A stretch of 64,000 nucleotides of DNA, taken from positions 62,001-126,000 of the forward strand of contig NZ_FOQM01000018.1 of the NCBI RefSeq assembly GCF_900113735.1, read 5' to 3'. Position numbers and translations under genes: made by a program. This document shows, one piece after another, positions 29,174 to 38,008 of this stretch (position 1 is the stretch's first letter; each line of letters starts with the position of its first letter). The notes below the pieces were generated by a model, which was not told the DNA's origin, did not search any database, and saw only the letters and a program-made list of their open reading frames with translations. The DNA comes from Bradyrhizobium sp. Gha (lineage in GTDB: Bacteria; Pseudomonadota; Alphaproteobacteria; Rhizobiales; Xanthobacteraceae).

Positions 29174-29298
29174 CGTCATTGCGAGCCAACGGGTCCGCGC
29201 GAAGCGCGGCCCGATGACAGGCTCCGCGAAGCGATCCAGTATCCCTCCGCGGAAACAGTCCTGGATTTGCTTCGTCGCAAGAGCTCCTCGCAATGACG
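29174..29298. repeat. Intergenic palindrome, CGTCATTGCGAG family, copy 1
   Basis: The outer arms CGTCATTGCGAG (29174-29185) and CTCGCAATGACG (29287-29298) are perfect complements, with inner sequence such as GCGATCCAG/CTGGATTTGCTTCG also partly paired. It is the longest of three copies in the window and lies between tex and the glycine-rich gene. The RNA could fold into a long hairpin. Confidence 0.85.
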
Positions 29299-29433
29299 GG
29301 AGCGAGAGCGCTCCCGCTCCCTAACTTCCGCGTCAGAATCTGGCGCGCTTGTAAGTTGAAGATGCCCGTCCCTTCCTCTCTGATCCCTCCTGGCGCGGCA
29401 GCGATATCGCCGCGCAGCACGGAGGATGCTTCC

Positions 29434-29952
29434 ATGGACAACAGGCTTCTCAAAGGCCTCACTGCGGTGACGATCGCCGCAGCGATGGCGCTCGCATCGC
29501 CGGTTCTCGCCCGAGGTGGTGGTGGCGGAGGCGGCGGTCACGGCGGCGGCTTTGGTGGCGGCTTTGGTGGTGGCCATTTCAGCGGTGGAGGAATGCATGC
29601 CGGCGGCATGGGTGGTGCCATGCACTTTGGCGGCATGGGCGGGGCTCATTTCGGTGGCGCGCGCTTCGCCGGTTCGCCGATGGCCGCGCACGCAGCTTTC
29701 GGGCCGCGCTTTGCCGGTGCACCGTTTGCGACCCGCGCGGCCTTCGGCCCGCGATTTGCCGGCGCCGGCTGGCACGGCAGGTCTTTCATCGGACGCCATG
29801 CCTTCTTCTTCCACCATCATCGCTTCCACCGGTTCGCCTTCTTTGGCGCACCTTTCTACTACGCCAATTATTACGACGACGGCTGCTGGCGCAGGAGTTG
29901 GACGCCCTATGGGTGGCAATGGGTCAATGTGTGCGGGGATAATTGGTACTAG
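29434..29952 (+). CDS. Secreted glycine/histidine-rich protein of unknown function
   Basis: The 172-residue protein starts at an ATG behind GGAGGAT and has a clear signal peptide (AVTIAAAMALASPVLA, cleavage expected after about residue 28). The mature part is an extended glycine-rich tract with HGGGFGGG and FGG repeats, then a region rich in Phe, His and Ala with repeated FGPRFAGA units. It ends in a YYDDGCWRRSW..GWQWVNVC segment with two cysteines. The composition suggests an envelope-associated low-complexity protein, possibly metal-binding through its histidines. No enzyme motif is present. Confidence 0.7.
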   Translation: MDNRLLKGLTAVTIAAAMALASPVLARGGGGGGGGHGGGFGGGFGGGHFSGGGMHAGGMGGAMHFGGMGGAHFGGARFAGSPMAAHAAFGPRFAGAPFATRAAFGPRFAGAGWHGRSFIGRHAFFFHHHRFHRFAFFGAPFYYANYYDDGCWRRSWTPYGWQWVNVCGDNWY

Positions 29953-30049
29953 CATCGCCGGACCGCACCATTGTCGCGATCGCCGCCGGGTGGTTCCGCT
30001 CAGCCCCGGAACGGGATAATCTGGTGGCGATCGTCGCGCGGAGTTCGTC

Positions 30050-30742
30050 ATGACCGGAGGCCACCGCCGCATCCTCGTCGTCGAGGACGATCCGGAAACC
30101 GCAGGCCAGCTCGTCGAGGAATTGACGGCCTCGGGTTATGACGTCGATCTCGCGGCGACGGGGCGTGAAGCCCTCAGCCATGGCCTCGTGCGCGACTATG
30201 CCGTGATCACAATCGACCGCATGCTGCCGGATATCGACGGCATCACCGTGATGCGGCAGATGCGCGATGACGGCGTCGCCTCGCCCTTCCTGATCATCTC
30301 CGCGCTCGGCGAGGTCGATGACCGCGTGCGCGGGTTGCGCGCCGGCGGCGACGATTATCTGGTCAAGCCGTTCTCCTTCGTCGAGCTGCTCGCGCGCCTC
30401 GAGGCGCTCGGTCGCCGCAGCGAGACCATCGCCAAGGAGACGATCCTGCGCGTCGGCGATCTCGCCGTGGACCTGATCGCGCGCAACGCCAGCCGCCGCG
30501 GCCGCAAGATTCCGCTGCTGCCGCGCGAGTTTCAATTGCTCGAATACCTCGTGCGCAACGAGGGGCGTGTCGTCTCCCGCGCGATGCTGCTGCAGCACGT
30601 CTGGGACCTGCATTTCGATCCCTCCACCAACATCATCGACGTTTATGTCGGGCGCGTCCGCCGCAAGGTCGACGATGCCCAGGCCTATCCATTGATCCAC
30701 ACCATTCGCGGTATCGGATATTGCCTCCGTGCTCCTGGCTAA
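30050..30742 (+). CDS. OmpR-family response regulator
   Basis: The 230-residue regulator has a receiver domain (ILVVEDD at 8-14, phosphoacceptor Asp56 in TIDRMLP, lysine in YLVKPFS near 106) and a winged-helix DNA-binding domain ending IHTIRGIGYCLR. It is the partner of the kinase whose GTG start lies 14 nt inside its end, so the two are translationally coupled. The signal is unknown; related pairs respond to envelope stress or metals. Confidence 0.93.
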   Translation: MTGGHRRILVVEDDPETAGQLVEELTASGYDVDLAATGREALSHGLVRDYAVITIDRMLPDIDGITVMRQMRDDGVASPFLIISALGEVDDRVRGLRAGGDDYLVKPFSFVELLARLEALGRRSETIAKETILRVGDLAVDLIARNASRRGRKIPLLPREFQLLEYLVRNEGRVVSRAMLLQHVWDLHFDPSTNIIDVYVGRVRRKVDDAQAYPLIHTIRGIGYCLRAPG

Positions 30743-31799
30743 GACGCTTCGGTCCTCGACCTTCCGCCTGGCGCTGATTGCGATCGCGATCTTCGGCCTG
30801 ATCGTCGCGGCGATCATGGCTTACGTCTATTTCGGCACGCTCGCTTATGTGCGGAGCCGGGTCGGAGATGCCGGCGATCATTCCGGCTTCGTCGCCATGC
30901 TCGAGCTCGCGATGATCGCGGTCGCCGTGCTGCTCGTGCTGCTGGCCGGTCTGGCCGCCGTGCTGGTGACGCGGCGCACGGTCGGGCGGATCGAGGAGAT
31001 CAACGCCACCAGCCGCGCGATCATGTTGTCAGGCCTCGACCGGCGCATTCCCTTGCGCGGCAGTCATGACGAATGGGACCGGGCCGCCGAAAACCTCAAC
31101 CAGATGCTCGATCGCATCGAGACCCTGATGGGTGAGGTCAAGCAGGTCAGCGACAATGTCGCCCACGATCTCCGTACGCCGCTGACGCGGATGCGCGGCC
31201 GGCTGGAAAAGGCCTATCACCACGAGCGCAACAGCGAGGCCGATGCCGCACTGATCGGCGACACCATCGCCGATCTCGACGCCGTGCTCGGCATGTTCGC
31301 CTCGATCACCCGGATCTCGGAGATCGAGACCCGCGCGCGCCGCAGCGCGTTTCGTACGCTCAACCTGGCTGAAATTGCCGGCGAGGTCGTCGAGCTCTAC
31401 GACGCCGCCGCCGAACAGGTCGCGACGCGCCTGAGCCTCGGTGGTGACAGCGAAGTGGCAGTCACAGGCGATCGCGACCTCTTGTTCGATGCCATCGCCA
31501 ATCTCGTCGACAACGCGATCAAGCACGGCCGTCCGGGCGGAAAGGTCACGGTGACGTGCCGCAATGCCGGCAACAGTGCGACGATCGCCATCGCCGATGA
31601 TGGCCCGGGCATTGCAGCCGATCAGCATGACCATGTGTTCAAGCGCTTCTATCGGCTCGAGCAGAGCCGCTATACGCCGGGCAACGGCCTGGGCCTGAGC
31701 CTGGTCGCGGCGGTGTCGCGCCTGCATGCCGCCGAGATTGCGCTGCACGACAACGCGCCGGGCCTGACGGTGCAGCTCAGCTTCAGGAGCGCGCTATAG
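30729..31799 (+). CDS. Sensor histidine kinase with very short extracytoplasmic loop
   Basis: The 356-residue kinase has TM1 at about 12-38, a loop of only some 15 residues, TM2 at about 54-78, a HAMP linker, the phosphorylated His146 in NVAHDLRTPLTRMRGRLE, and an ATPase domain with the N box NLVDNAIKHG and DDGPGIAAD. The near-absent periplasmic domain suggests that it senses through the membrane or HAMP region, not a soluble ligand. It overlaps the response regulator gene and ends 6 nt into the convergent LuxR-type gene. Confidence 0.92.
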   Translation: MLLAKTLRSSTFRLALIAIAIFGLIVAAIMAYVYFGTLAYVRSRVGDAGDHSGFVAMLELAMIAVAVLLVLLAGLAAVLVTRRTVGRIEEINATSRAIMLSGLDRRIPLRGSHDEWDRAAENLNQMLDRIETLMGEVKQVSDNVAHDLRTPLTRMRGRLEKAYHHERNSEADAALIGDTIADLDAVLGMFASITRISEIETRARRSAFRTLNLAEIAGEVVELYDAAAEQVATRLSLGGDSEVAVTGDRDLLFDAIANLVDNAIKHGRPGGKVTVTCRNAGNSATIAIADDGPGIAADQHDHVFKRFYRLEQSRYTPGNGLGLSLVAAVSRLHAAEIALHDNAPGLTVQLSFRSAL

Positions 31800-32165
31800 C
31801 TCGATCACGCCGCGGCGCGCCGCATGCGCCACCGCATCGGTGCGGCCGGTCGCATCCAGCTTGTCGAGCAGCGAGCCGACATGGAATTTCACGGTGTGCA
31901 CGGAGATATTGAGCCGGCGCGCGATCATCTTGTTGGAGGCGCCTTCCGCCATCAGCGCGAGCACGTCGAGCTCGCGCTGCGTCAGCGCGATATCCTCGGG
32001 CATGACGCGCGGATCGCGTGCGACGACGCTCGCATTGGCGGTCTCGCCGGACGCGGCAAGGCGAAGCCCCGCGACACTGCCGAGCAGCATCGCGAGGCGG
32101 TCGGCCAACACGGGATCGTCGATCTCGATCGACAGCACGATGTCGGGCGTGGTGTCCTCGCTCAC
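31794..32165 (-). CDS. Short LuxR/NarL-type regulator with truncated receiver
   Basis: The 123-residue protein has a complete LuxR-type helix-turn-helix at about 55-120 (LTQRELDVLALMAEGASNKM, then IARRLNISVHTVKFHVGSLL). Only some 35 residues precede the linker that look like the start of a receiver domain (IVLSIEIDDPVLADRLAMLL); the phosphoacceptor Asp region and the rest are missing. It should therefore not be switched by ordinary phosphorylation. Its GTG overlaps the stop of the HtrA-like gene (GTGA), so the two products are made together and may interact. It ends head to head with the sensor kinase gene. Confidence 0.82.
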   Translation of the reverse strand: MSEDTTPDIVLSIEIDDPVLADRLAMLLGSVAGLRLAASGETANASVVARDPRVMPEDIALTQRELDVLALMAEGASNKMIARRLNISVHTVKFHVGSLLDKLDATGRTDAVAHAARRGVIEL

Positions 32166-33028
32166 GCCTCGGGCCTCTCGCCAATTGTGACCCTGAAGCT
32201 CGCTGGCTCGCCGCCACGCCGGACCGCGACATCGACCACCCGGCCGACACTGGCGGGCCCCAGCGTTCGCAGCAACGCGCGCACGCCGGAAAGTTTCTCG
32301 TCGTTGACCGCCACGATCACGTCGCCCTGCCGGATGCCGGCCGTAGCGGCAGGACCAGCCTTGTCGACATTCATCACCATCGCGCCGATGCCATCATCGA
32401 GCCGCAGCGGCTGGAGCCCGAGTCCGAGATAACCGCGCGCGATGCGGCCGCGGGTCTCGAGCTGCGCCGCGACCCGCTCGATCGTGGCGGTCGGGATCAC
32501 CAGCACGCGCCGTGGGCCGAGCACCGCCATGCCGAAGGCCTCGCCCGAGGCATCGATGGCAAGGCCGCCTTCCTGGCTCGGGCGCAGGCGGACATCGAGC
32601 TCGATCCGCGCATCGATCTCGCCGCCACGCAGCGAGCGCCAGCCCTTGCCTGAAGCGGACACCAATCCCAGCGAAGCGCTCGGTGCATCGCGGTTGGTGG
32701 AAGCCACGACCGAGAGCGAGCCGAGAGCAGGGATCGTCGCCGCCAGCTTGACCGGCGCTATGGCCGTATCGGCGCGCAGCAGCGCGATGTCGGTCGTGTG
32801 GTCGCGGCCGACCACCGTGGCGGCAACCGCGCTGCCGTCGGCATCGGAGATCTGGACGTCGCCCTCGTCGGCCAGCGCCTCGTCGGCGGTGACGATCAGG
32901 CCGCGCTTCCAGACGAAGCCGGTCGAGCGGGAACGATGCGAATGCACGGAGACGACGGACGGCGAGATACGCGCCACGACGTCCGCGAGCGCCGATGACA
33001 GCGAGGTGAGAGGGGTGAGGTCGGTCAT
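32162..33028 (-). CDS. HtrA/S1C-like protein with PDZ domain, apparently catalytically dead
   Basis: The 288-residue protein has the HtrA order: a chymotrypsin-like fold (about 15-185) and one PDZ domain (about 195-285, GYLGLGLQPLRLDDGIGAMV). The usual catalytic His motif TNxHV is replaced by LIVTADEALAD (residues 45-54), the Asp is kept in TTDIALLRAD (Asp80), and the GNSGG nucleophile motif reads RPSQEGGLAID, giving Glu at about 153. No signal peptide is visible from the ATG at 33028, which has an AGGAG site. It looks like a cytoplasmic pseudo-protease used for binding, not cleavage. It is coupled by a 4-nt overlap to the mini-regulator gene. Confidence 0.82.
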   Translation of the reverse strand: MTDLTPLTSLSSALADVVARISPSVVSVHSHRSRSTGFVWKRGLIVTADEALADEGDVQISDADGSAVAATVVGRDHTTDIALLRADTAIAPVKLAATIPALGSLSVVASTNRDAPSASLGLVSASGKGWRSLRGGEIDARIELDVRLRPSQEGGLAIDASGEAFGMAVLGPRRVLVIPTATIERVAAQLETRGRIARGYLGLGLQPLRLDDGIGAMVMNVDKAGPAATAGIRQGDVIVAVNDEKLSGVRALLRTLGPASVGRVVDVAVRRGGEPASFRVTIGERPEA

Positions 33029-33377
33029 GGAAGGCTCCTGTAAGTTGCCCACAATCTGGGATGTCGCGGCCGATAGCGAAACTGGCCGGGTGGCCAGTCC
33101 TCCCCAGGGACATGGCCGACGGACATGTGATTTGGAGCCCCTCGCGCGAACGTGCCGCAATCCCCAAACCAGGCTTGATGGCGTCGCAATCGATCTGTTG
33201 GAGCACGCGGCTGCAGTTGACGCAACGCAACGAAAGGCGCAACGCTGCAGGACAATTCCAAAGACCACAAATAGGCTCGAGGGCCGATCGCTTGCTGGCA
33301 ATTATACCCCATGGTAGCACGCGATGGATCGCGCGCCCGCCAGACTGGACTCAGCTCCTGCGGATTTTATTCCCGAC
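33029..33377. other. 349-bp divergent intergenic region
   Basis: No gene is supported between the HtrA-like gene (minus) and the DapA-family gene (plus). It holds a perfect inverted repeat ACTGGCC-GGGT-GGCCAGT at 33081-33098, which could be an operator or an RNA hairpin in the leader of the minus-strand operon. A consensus TATAAT on the minus strand (33301-33306) lacks a matching -35 box. The rest shows no obvious structure. Confidence 0.5.
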
Positions 33378-34253
33378 ATGACCGAATTTCGCGGCGTCTT
33401 CCCCTACCTCGTCTCACCCGTCAGTGCCGACGGCACTGTGCGGACTGACGTGCTCGCAAGGCTCTGCGACGATCTGATCCGCGCCGACGTGCACGGACTG
33501 ACCCCGCTCGGCTCGACCGGGGAGTTCGCCTATCTCAACGCCGCGCAGCGCATGGCGATCGTGCAGACCACGATCGAGGCTGCGAAGGGCCGTGTGCCCG
33601 TCGTCGCGGGCGTTGCGTCGGCCTCGACGGCCGATGCAGTGGCGCAGGCGCAGGCCTATCAGAAGCTCGGCGCCGACGGCATCCTGGCGATCCTCGAGGC
33701 CTACTTCCCGCTCTCTGATGCCCAGGTCGAATCCTATTTCCGCGGCATTGCCGACGCCGTGGACATTCCGGTCGTCATCTACACCAATCCGCAATTCCAG
33801 CGCTCGGATCTGACCCTCGACGTCATTGCGCGCCTCGCCGAACATCCGCGCATCGGCTACATCAAGGATGCCTCGACCAACACCGGCAGGTTGCTCTCGA
33901 TCATCAACCGCTGCGGCGATGCCTTACGCGTGTTTGCGGCCTCTGCCCACATCCCGGCCGCTGTGATGTTGATCGGCGGCGTCGGTTGGATGGCGGGACC
34001 GGCCTGCATCATTCCGCGCCAGAGCGTCAGGCTCTACGATCTCGGCCGGGCCGGTCGCTGGGACGAGGCCATGGCGCTCCAGCGCAGGCTGTGGCGCATC
34101 AACGAGGCCTTCGCCCGCTTCAATCTCGCCGCCTGCATCAAGGCTGGCCTTTCGATCCAGGGCTATGACGTCGGCGATCCCGTCCCGCCGCAGGCGGCGC
34201 TCAACGCCGAGGCGCGGAAAGCCGTTGAGGCGGCGCTGCGGGAGCTGGCGTAA
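33378..34253 (+). CDS. DapA-family pyruvate-dependent lyase/aldolase
   Basis: The 291-residue TIM-barrel protein carries the family signatures LTPLGSTGEFAYL (45-57), the catalytic Tyr135 in VVIYTNPQF and the Schiff-base Lys163 in GYIKDAST. Members condense or cleave 2-oxo acids with pyruvate (dihydrodipicolinate synthase, N-acetylneuraminate lyase, KDG aldolase and others). It is not beside lysine biosynthesis genes, so it is more likely a catabolic paralogue than housekeeping DapA. The ATG at 33378 is preferred over an upstream in-frame ATG because similarity begins there. Confidence 0.85.
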   Translation: MTEFRGVFPYLVSPVSADGTVRTDVLARLCDDLIRADVHGLTPLGSTGEFAYLNAAQRMAIVQTTIEAAKGRVPVVAGVASASTADAVAQAQAYQKLGADGILAILEAYFPLSDAQVESYFRGIADAVDIPVVIYTNPQFQRSDLTLDVIARLAEHPRIGYIKDASTNTGRLLSIINRCGDALRVFAASAHIPAAVMLIGGVGWMAGPACIIPRQSVRLYDLGRAGRWDEAMALQRRLWRINEAFARFNLAACIKAGLSIQGYDVGDPVPPQAALNAEARKAVEAALRELA

Positions 34254-34268
34254 GCCCCTCCGCAGGCA

Positions 34269-34352
34269 TCATGGTCGGGCTTGACCCGGCCATCCACGTC
34301 TCACAACGCGAAAGCAAGAACGTGGATGCCCCCGACAAGCCCGGGCATGACG
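34269..34352. repeat. Intergenic palindrome, GTCATG/CCGGGCTTG family, copy 1
   Basis: The left arm TCATGGTCGGGCTTGACCCG with CATCCACG pairs with the right arm CGTGGATGCCCCCGACAAGC then CCGGGCATGA. It lies just past the DapA-family gene. A related copy is at 46755-46839. It is non-coding and could form a hairpin at the transcript end. Confidence 0.75.
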
Positions 34353-34448
34353 AATCCGTGGGTTTATCGCCCAAATCCGCGACTGGTCTGGTCTGCCTCG
34401 ATCCGCTAAAAGGCGGCCGCACTTTTGAGGCTTAGAGGACCCAGCGGA

Positions 34449-36773
34449 ATGAATATTCTTCCCGGCAATTTGCGTTTCGGAGCGGGCCAGCCCGTCAAGC
34501 GTTTGGAAGACCAGCGGCTGCTCACCGGGAAGGGTCAATTCATCGATGACAAGCCGGAGGACGGCGCGCTGTGGTTGCACGTGCTGCGCTCGCCGCATGC
34601 GCATGCGAAAATCGTCTCGATCGACACCAGCGCGGCGGCATCGATGCCGGGTGTCGCCGCGATCTACACCGGCGTCGATCTCGTCAAGGACGACGTCGGC
34701 GCCATCCCGACGCTAAGCATCTTCAAGCGCCCTGACGGCAAGCCGATGACGGTGCCGCCACGCCGCCTGCTCGCCCATGAGGTCGTCCGTTACACCGGCG
34801 AGGCCGTTGCGGCGGTCGTGGCCTCGTCACGTGCGGAGGCACAGAGCGCGGCCGAGGCGATCGCCGTCGAGTACGACGTGCAGCCCGCCGTGGTCGATCC
34901 CGTCGAGGCCGTGAAGCCGGGTGCGCCGGTAGTGTGGCCGGACGCTCCCGATAACATTGTCGGCGCGATGAGCTATGGCGATGCCGCCAAGGTCGACGAA
35001 GCCTTCGCCAAGGCGGCGCATACGGTCGAGCTCGATCTCGTCAGCCAGCGTCTGGTGCCCTCGGCGATGGAGCCGCGCTCGACCATTGCCGAGATCGACA
35101 AGAAGACCGGCCGTCTTCTCCTGCACGTGCAGTCACAGACGCCGGCCTCGACCCGTGATCTCCTCGCGGAATCGATCCTCAAGCGTCCGAAGGACAGCGT
35201 GCGCGTGCTGGTCGGCGATATCGGCGGCGGCTTCGGCCAGAAGACCAGCCTTTATCCGGAAGACGGCATCGTCGCCTATGCAGCGACCAAGCTGAACAAG
35301 AAGATCCGCTGGCGCGGCGACCGTAGCGACGAATTCGTCGGCGGCACCCACGGCCGCGACCTCACTTCGACCGCCTCCTTCGCCCTGGACGAGAAGGGCA
35401 AGGTGCTCGCCTATCGGGTCAGGTCGATCGGCTGCACCGGTGCCTACTCCTCCGGCACGGGCAACATCATTCCGCTGGTGCTCGGTCCGTTCGTGCAGAC
35501 CGGCGTCTACGATCTGCCGCTGGTGCATTTCGAGATCAAGTCGGTGATGACCCACACTGCGCCGGTCGGTGCTTATCGTGGCGCGGGGCGTCCTGAAGCA
35601 GTCTTCATCGTCGAGCGCCTGTTCGACGCTGCTGCGCGCAAGATCGGCATGGATCCGCGCGCGATCCGGAAAGCCAACTACATCAAGCCGGCGCAGCTGC
35701 CCTACACCAATGCAGCAGGCCAAGTGTACGACTCCGGCGCCTTCGCGCACATGCTCGACCGTGCAGTCAAGCTCGCCGACTGGGACGGCTTTGCCGCGCG
35801 CAAGAAGGCGGCCAAGAAAAAGGGCCTGCTCTACGGCCGCGGCCTCACCTCCTACATCGAATGGACCGGCGGCCGCGCGCATACCGAAAAGGTCACGCTG
35901 CAGGCAACCTCGCAGGGCCGCGTCGTGCTGCATTCCGGCACCCAGGCGATGGGGCAGGGGCTGCAGACCACCTACACGCAGATGATCTCCGACACGCTCG
36001 GCATTGCCATGGACAAGATCGACGTCGTCCAGGGCGATACCGATCTCGCCATGGGTTTTGGCAGCGTCGGCTCGCGCTCGCTGTTCGTCGGCGGTACCGC
36101 GGTCGCGGTCTCCTCCAACGATCTGATCCAGAAGGCGCGCGAAAGGGCGGCGAATGTGCTCGAGACCTCGGTCGAGGACATCGAGTATCAGGGCGGCATG
36201 CTGACCGTGGTCGGCACCGACCGCCGCATCAGCCTGTTCGACATTGCCGAGAAGGAGGCCGGTGAAAGACTTAGCGTCGATTCCGAGGGCGAGGTCGACG
36301 GGCCGAGCTGGCCGAACGGCACGCATATCTGCGAGGTCGAGATCGACCCCGAGACCGGCGTGTCCAAGGTCGTGCGTTACACCACCGTCGACGACGTCGG
36401 CGTCGCCGTGAACCCCATGCTGGTGACCGGCCAGATCCATGGGGGAGTCGCGCAAGGAATCGGCCAGGCGCTGTATGAGGGTGTGTCCTATGATGCCGAC
36501 GGTCAGCTGCTGACCGCGAGCTATCAGGACTACTGTATCCCGCGCGCCGATGACGTGCCGCCGATCGTGGTGACGCTGGATGATTCCGCGCCCTGCCGCA
36601 CCAATCCGCTGGGCGCCAAGGGCTGCGGCGAGTCCGGCGCCATCGGGGGCCCGCCCTGCGTCGCCAACGGCGTGATGGACGCGCTCGCCGAGCTCGGCAT
36701 CACCCAGCTGAATACGCCGCTGACGCCGCAGAAGATCTGGCAGGCGATCCGGGATGCGAAGGCGACGGCTTAG
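34449..36773 (+). CDS. Xanthine dehydrogenase-family molybdopterin-binding large subunit (form II CoxL-like)
   Basis: The 774-residue protein belongs to the molybdenum hydroxylase large-subunit family: RLLTGKGQFIDD opening, GGGFGQKTSLYPED near 262, the form II active-site loop AYRGAGRPE near 380 (true CO dehydrogenases have AYxCSFR), and the catalytic Glu in KGCGESGAIGGPP near 728. It would hydroxylate an aromatic or aldehyde substrate at a molybdopterin-cytosine site. The FAD (medium) and 2Fe-2S (small) subunits usually encoded beside it are missing here. Expression must be combined with partners elsewhere, or the protein works alone. Start at 34449 has an AGAGGA site. Confidence 0.9.
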   Translation: MNILPGNLRFGAGQPVKRLEDQRLLTGKGQFIDDKPEDGALWLHVLRSPHAHAKIVSIDTSAAASMPGVAAIYTGVDLVKDDVGAIPTLSIFKRPDGKPMTVPPRRLLAHEVVRYTGEAVAAVVASSRAEAQSAAEAIAVEYDVQPAVVDPVEAVKPGAPVVWPDAPDNIVGAMSYGDAAKVDEAFAKAAHTVELDLVSQRLVPSAMEPRSTIAEIDKKTGRLLLHVQSQTPASTRDLLAESILKRPKDSVRVLVGDIGGGFGQKTSLYPEDGIVAYAATKLNKKIRWRGDRSDEFVGGTHGRDLTSTASFALDEKGKVLAYRVRSIGCTGAYSSGTGNIIPLVLGPFVQTGVYDLPLVHFEIKSVMTHTAPVGAYRGAGRPEAVFIVERLFDAAARKIGMDPRAIRKANYIKPAQLPYTNAAGQVYDSGAFAHMLDRAVKLADWDGFAARKKAAKKKGLLYGRGLTSYIEWTGGRAHTEKVTLQATSQGRVVLHSGTQAMGQGLQTTYTQMISDTLGIAMDKIDVVQGDTDLAMGFGSVGSRSLFVGGTAVAVSSNDLIQKARERAANVLETSVEDIEYQGGMLTVVGTDRRISLFDIAEKEAGERLSVDSEGEVDGPSWPNGTHICEVEIDPETGVSKVVRYTTVDDVGVAVNPMLVTGQIHGGVAQGIGQALYEGVSYDADGQLLTASYQDYCIPRADDVPPIVVTLDDSAPCRTNPLGAKGCGESGAIGGPPCVANGVMDALAELGITQLNTPLTPQKIWQAIRDAKATA

Positions 36774-36797
36774 CCCTTTCAAGTGCGGAGGAGAGAG

Positions 36798-37994
36798 CTA
36801 GATCCCCAGCATTATCTTCGCGATGATATCGCGCTGGATCTCCGACGTGCCGCCGAAGATCGTGTAGGCGCGGCCGTTGAGATATTCCGGCACCACCGTC
36901 AGCATGTCCTCCGGCAGCGCCGGCTCGTGGTTGAGCTCGTAGAGCGGACGCATCGGCTCGACCACGAGCGCGTCGTGGCCGATCACGTCGACGCCCAGCT
37001 TTGTCACGGCCTGCCGGATCTCGCTGTTGCGCAGCTTCAGGATCGACGATACCGCACCGGGATTTTGGCCCGTTTGCAGCGCCGAGAGCACGCGCAGCTC
37101 GGTCATTTCAAGCGCATCGATGTCGACCTCGATCTCGGAAATGCGGGACGCGATGTCAGGGCTCTCGATCGCGCGGCCCGTGAGATCGGACTCCGCAAGC
37201 TCGGTGATCGCGCGCAGTCCCTCGCGCAGCTTGGCTGATGCAATGCCGGAGCCGCGCTCGAATTCGAGCAGATATTTGCCGTAGGTCCAGCCCTTGCCTT
37301 CGTCGCCGACGCGGTTGGAGACGGGTACGCGCACGTCGTCGAAGAACACCTGGTTGACCTCGTGGTCGCCGCCAATGGTGAGGATCGGTCGCGTCGTGAT
37401 GCCCGGTGCCTTCATGTCGATCAGGATGAAGCTGATGCCGTCCTGCTGGCGCGGTCCGTCGCTGGTGCGCACCAGCGCGAACATGCGGTTGGCGTGGTGC
37501 GCATGCGTGGTCCAGATCTTGGTGCCGTTGATGATGTAATCGTCGCCGTCGCGTACCGCGCGCGTCTTCAGCGAGGAGAGATCGGAGCCCGAGCCCGGCT
37601 CGGAATAGCCCTGGCACCAATAGTCCTCGCCGGAGAGAATCCGCGGCAGGTAATAATTCTTCTGCTCGGGCGAGCCGAAACCGATGATGACGGGCCCGAC
37701 CATCTTCACGCCCATCACATTGACATTGGGCACGCCGGCGCGGGCGCACTCGCTCTCGAAGATCCAGCGTTGCGCCGGCGTCCAGTCCGGGCCGCCGTGC
37801 TCGACCGGCCAACCCGGTGCGCCCCAGCCCTGTTTGTGCAACGCGCGCTGCCAGGCCATGCCGATCGGGGGATCGGAGAACACCGAGGGCGTCAGCGCGG
37901 TCGCGCGCCTCATCTCCTCGGTGAGATTTTTGGCGATGAAACTTCGCACCTCGCTCTGGAAGGCGCGCTCCTCGGCATTGAACGACAGCTCCAT
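36798..37994 (-). CDS. Acyl-CoA dehydrogenase (large-subunit type, PimC-like)
   Basis: The 398-residue flavoprotein shows the acyl-CoA dehydrogenase fold: WCQGYSEPGSGSDLSSLKTR (substrate and FAD contacts), INGTKIWTTHAHHANRMF, and a C-terminal IFGGTSEIQRDIIAKIMLG. Length and the opening MELSFNAEERAFQSEVRSF resemble the large subunit of pimeloyl-CoA dehydrogenase (PimC) and other paired enzymes. It follows a second acyl-CoA dehydrogenase gene by 14 nt, so the two likely form a heteromeric enzyme. The chain and substrate are unknown. Confidence 0.9.
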   Translation of the reverse strand: MELSFNAEERAFQSEVRSFIAKNLTEEMRRATALTPSVFSDPPIGMAWQRALHKQGWGAPGWPVEHGGPDWTPAQRWIFESECARAGVPNVNVMGVKMVGPVIIGFGSPEQKNYYLPRILSGEDYWCQGYSEPGSGSDLSSLKTRAVRDGDDYIINGTKIWTTHAHHANRMFALVRTSDGPRQQDGISFILIDMKAPGITTRPILTIGGDHEVNQVFFDDVRVPVSNRVGDEGKGWTYGKYLLEFERGSGIASAKLREGLRAITELAESDLTGRAIESPDIASRISEIEVDIDALEMTELRVLSALQTGQNPGAVSSILKLRNSEIRQAVTKLGVDVIGHDALVVEPMRPLYELNHEPALPEDMLTVVPEYLNGRAYTIFGGTSEIQRDIIAKIMLGI

Positions 37995-38008
37995 GATGCG
38001 CTCCTGTT

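Noticed and set aside
32162..33028. Active periplasmic HtrA protease
   Set aside because: Neither the His nor the Ser motif of the triad is found, and there is no signal peptide at the supported start.
33295..33325. Perfect TATAAT on the minus strand as promoter of the HtrA-like operon
   Set aside because: No -35-like hexamer lies at 16-18 bp, and it is about 270 nt from the start codon. It is mentioned only in the intergenic note.
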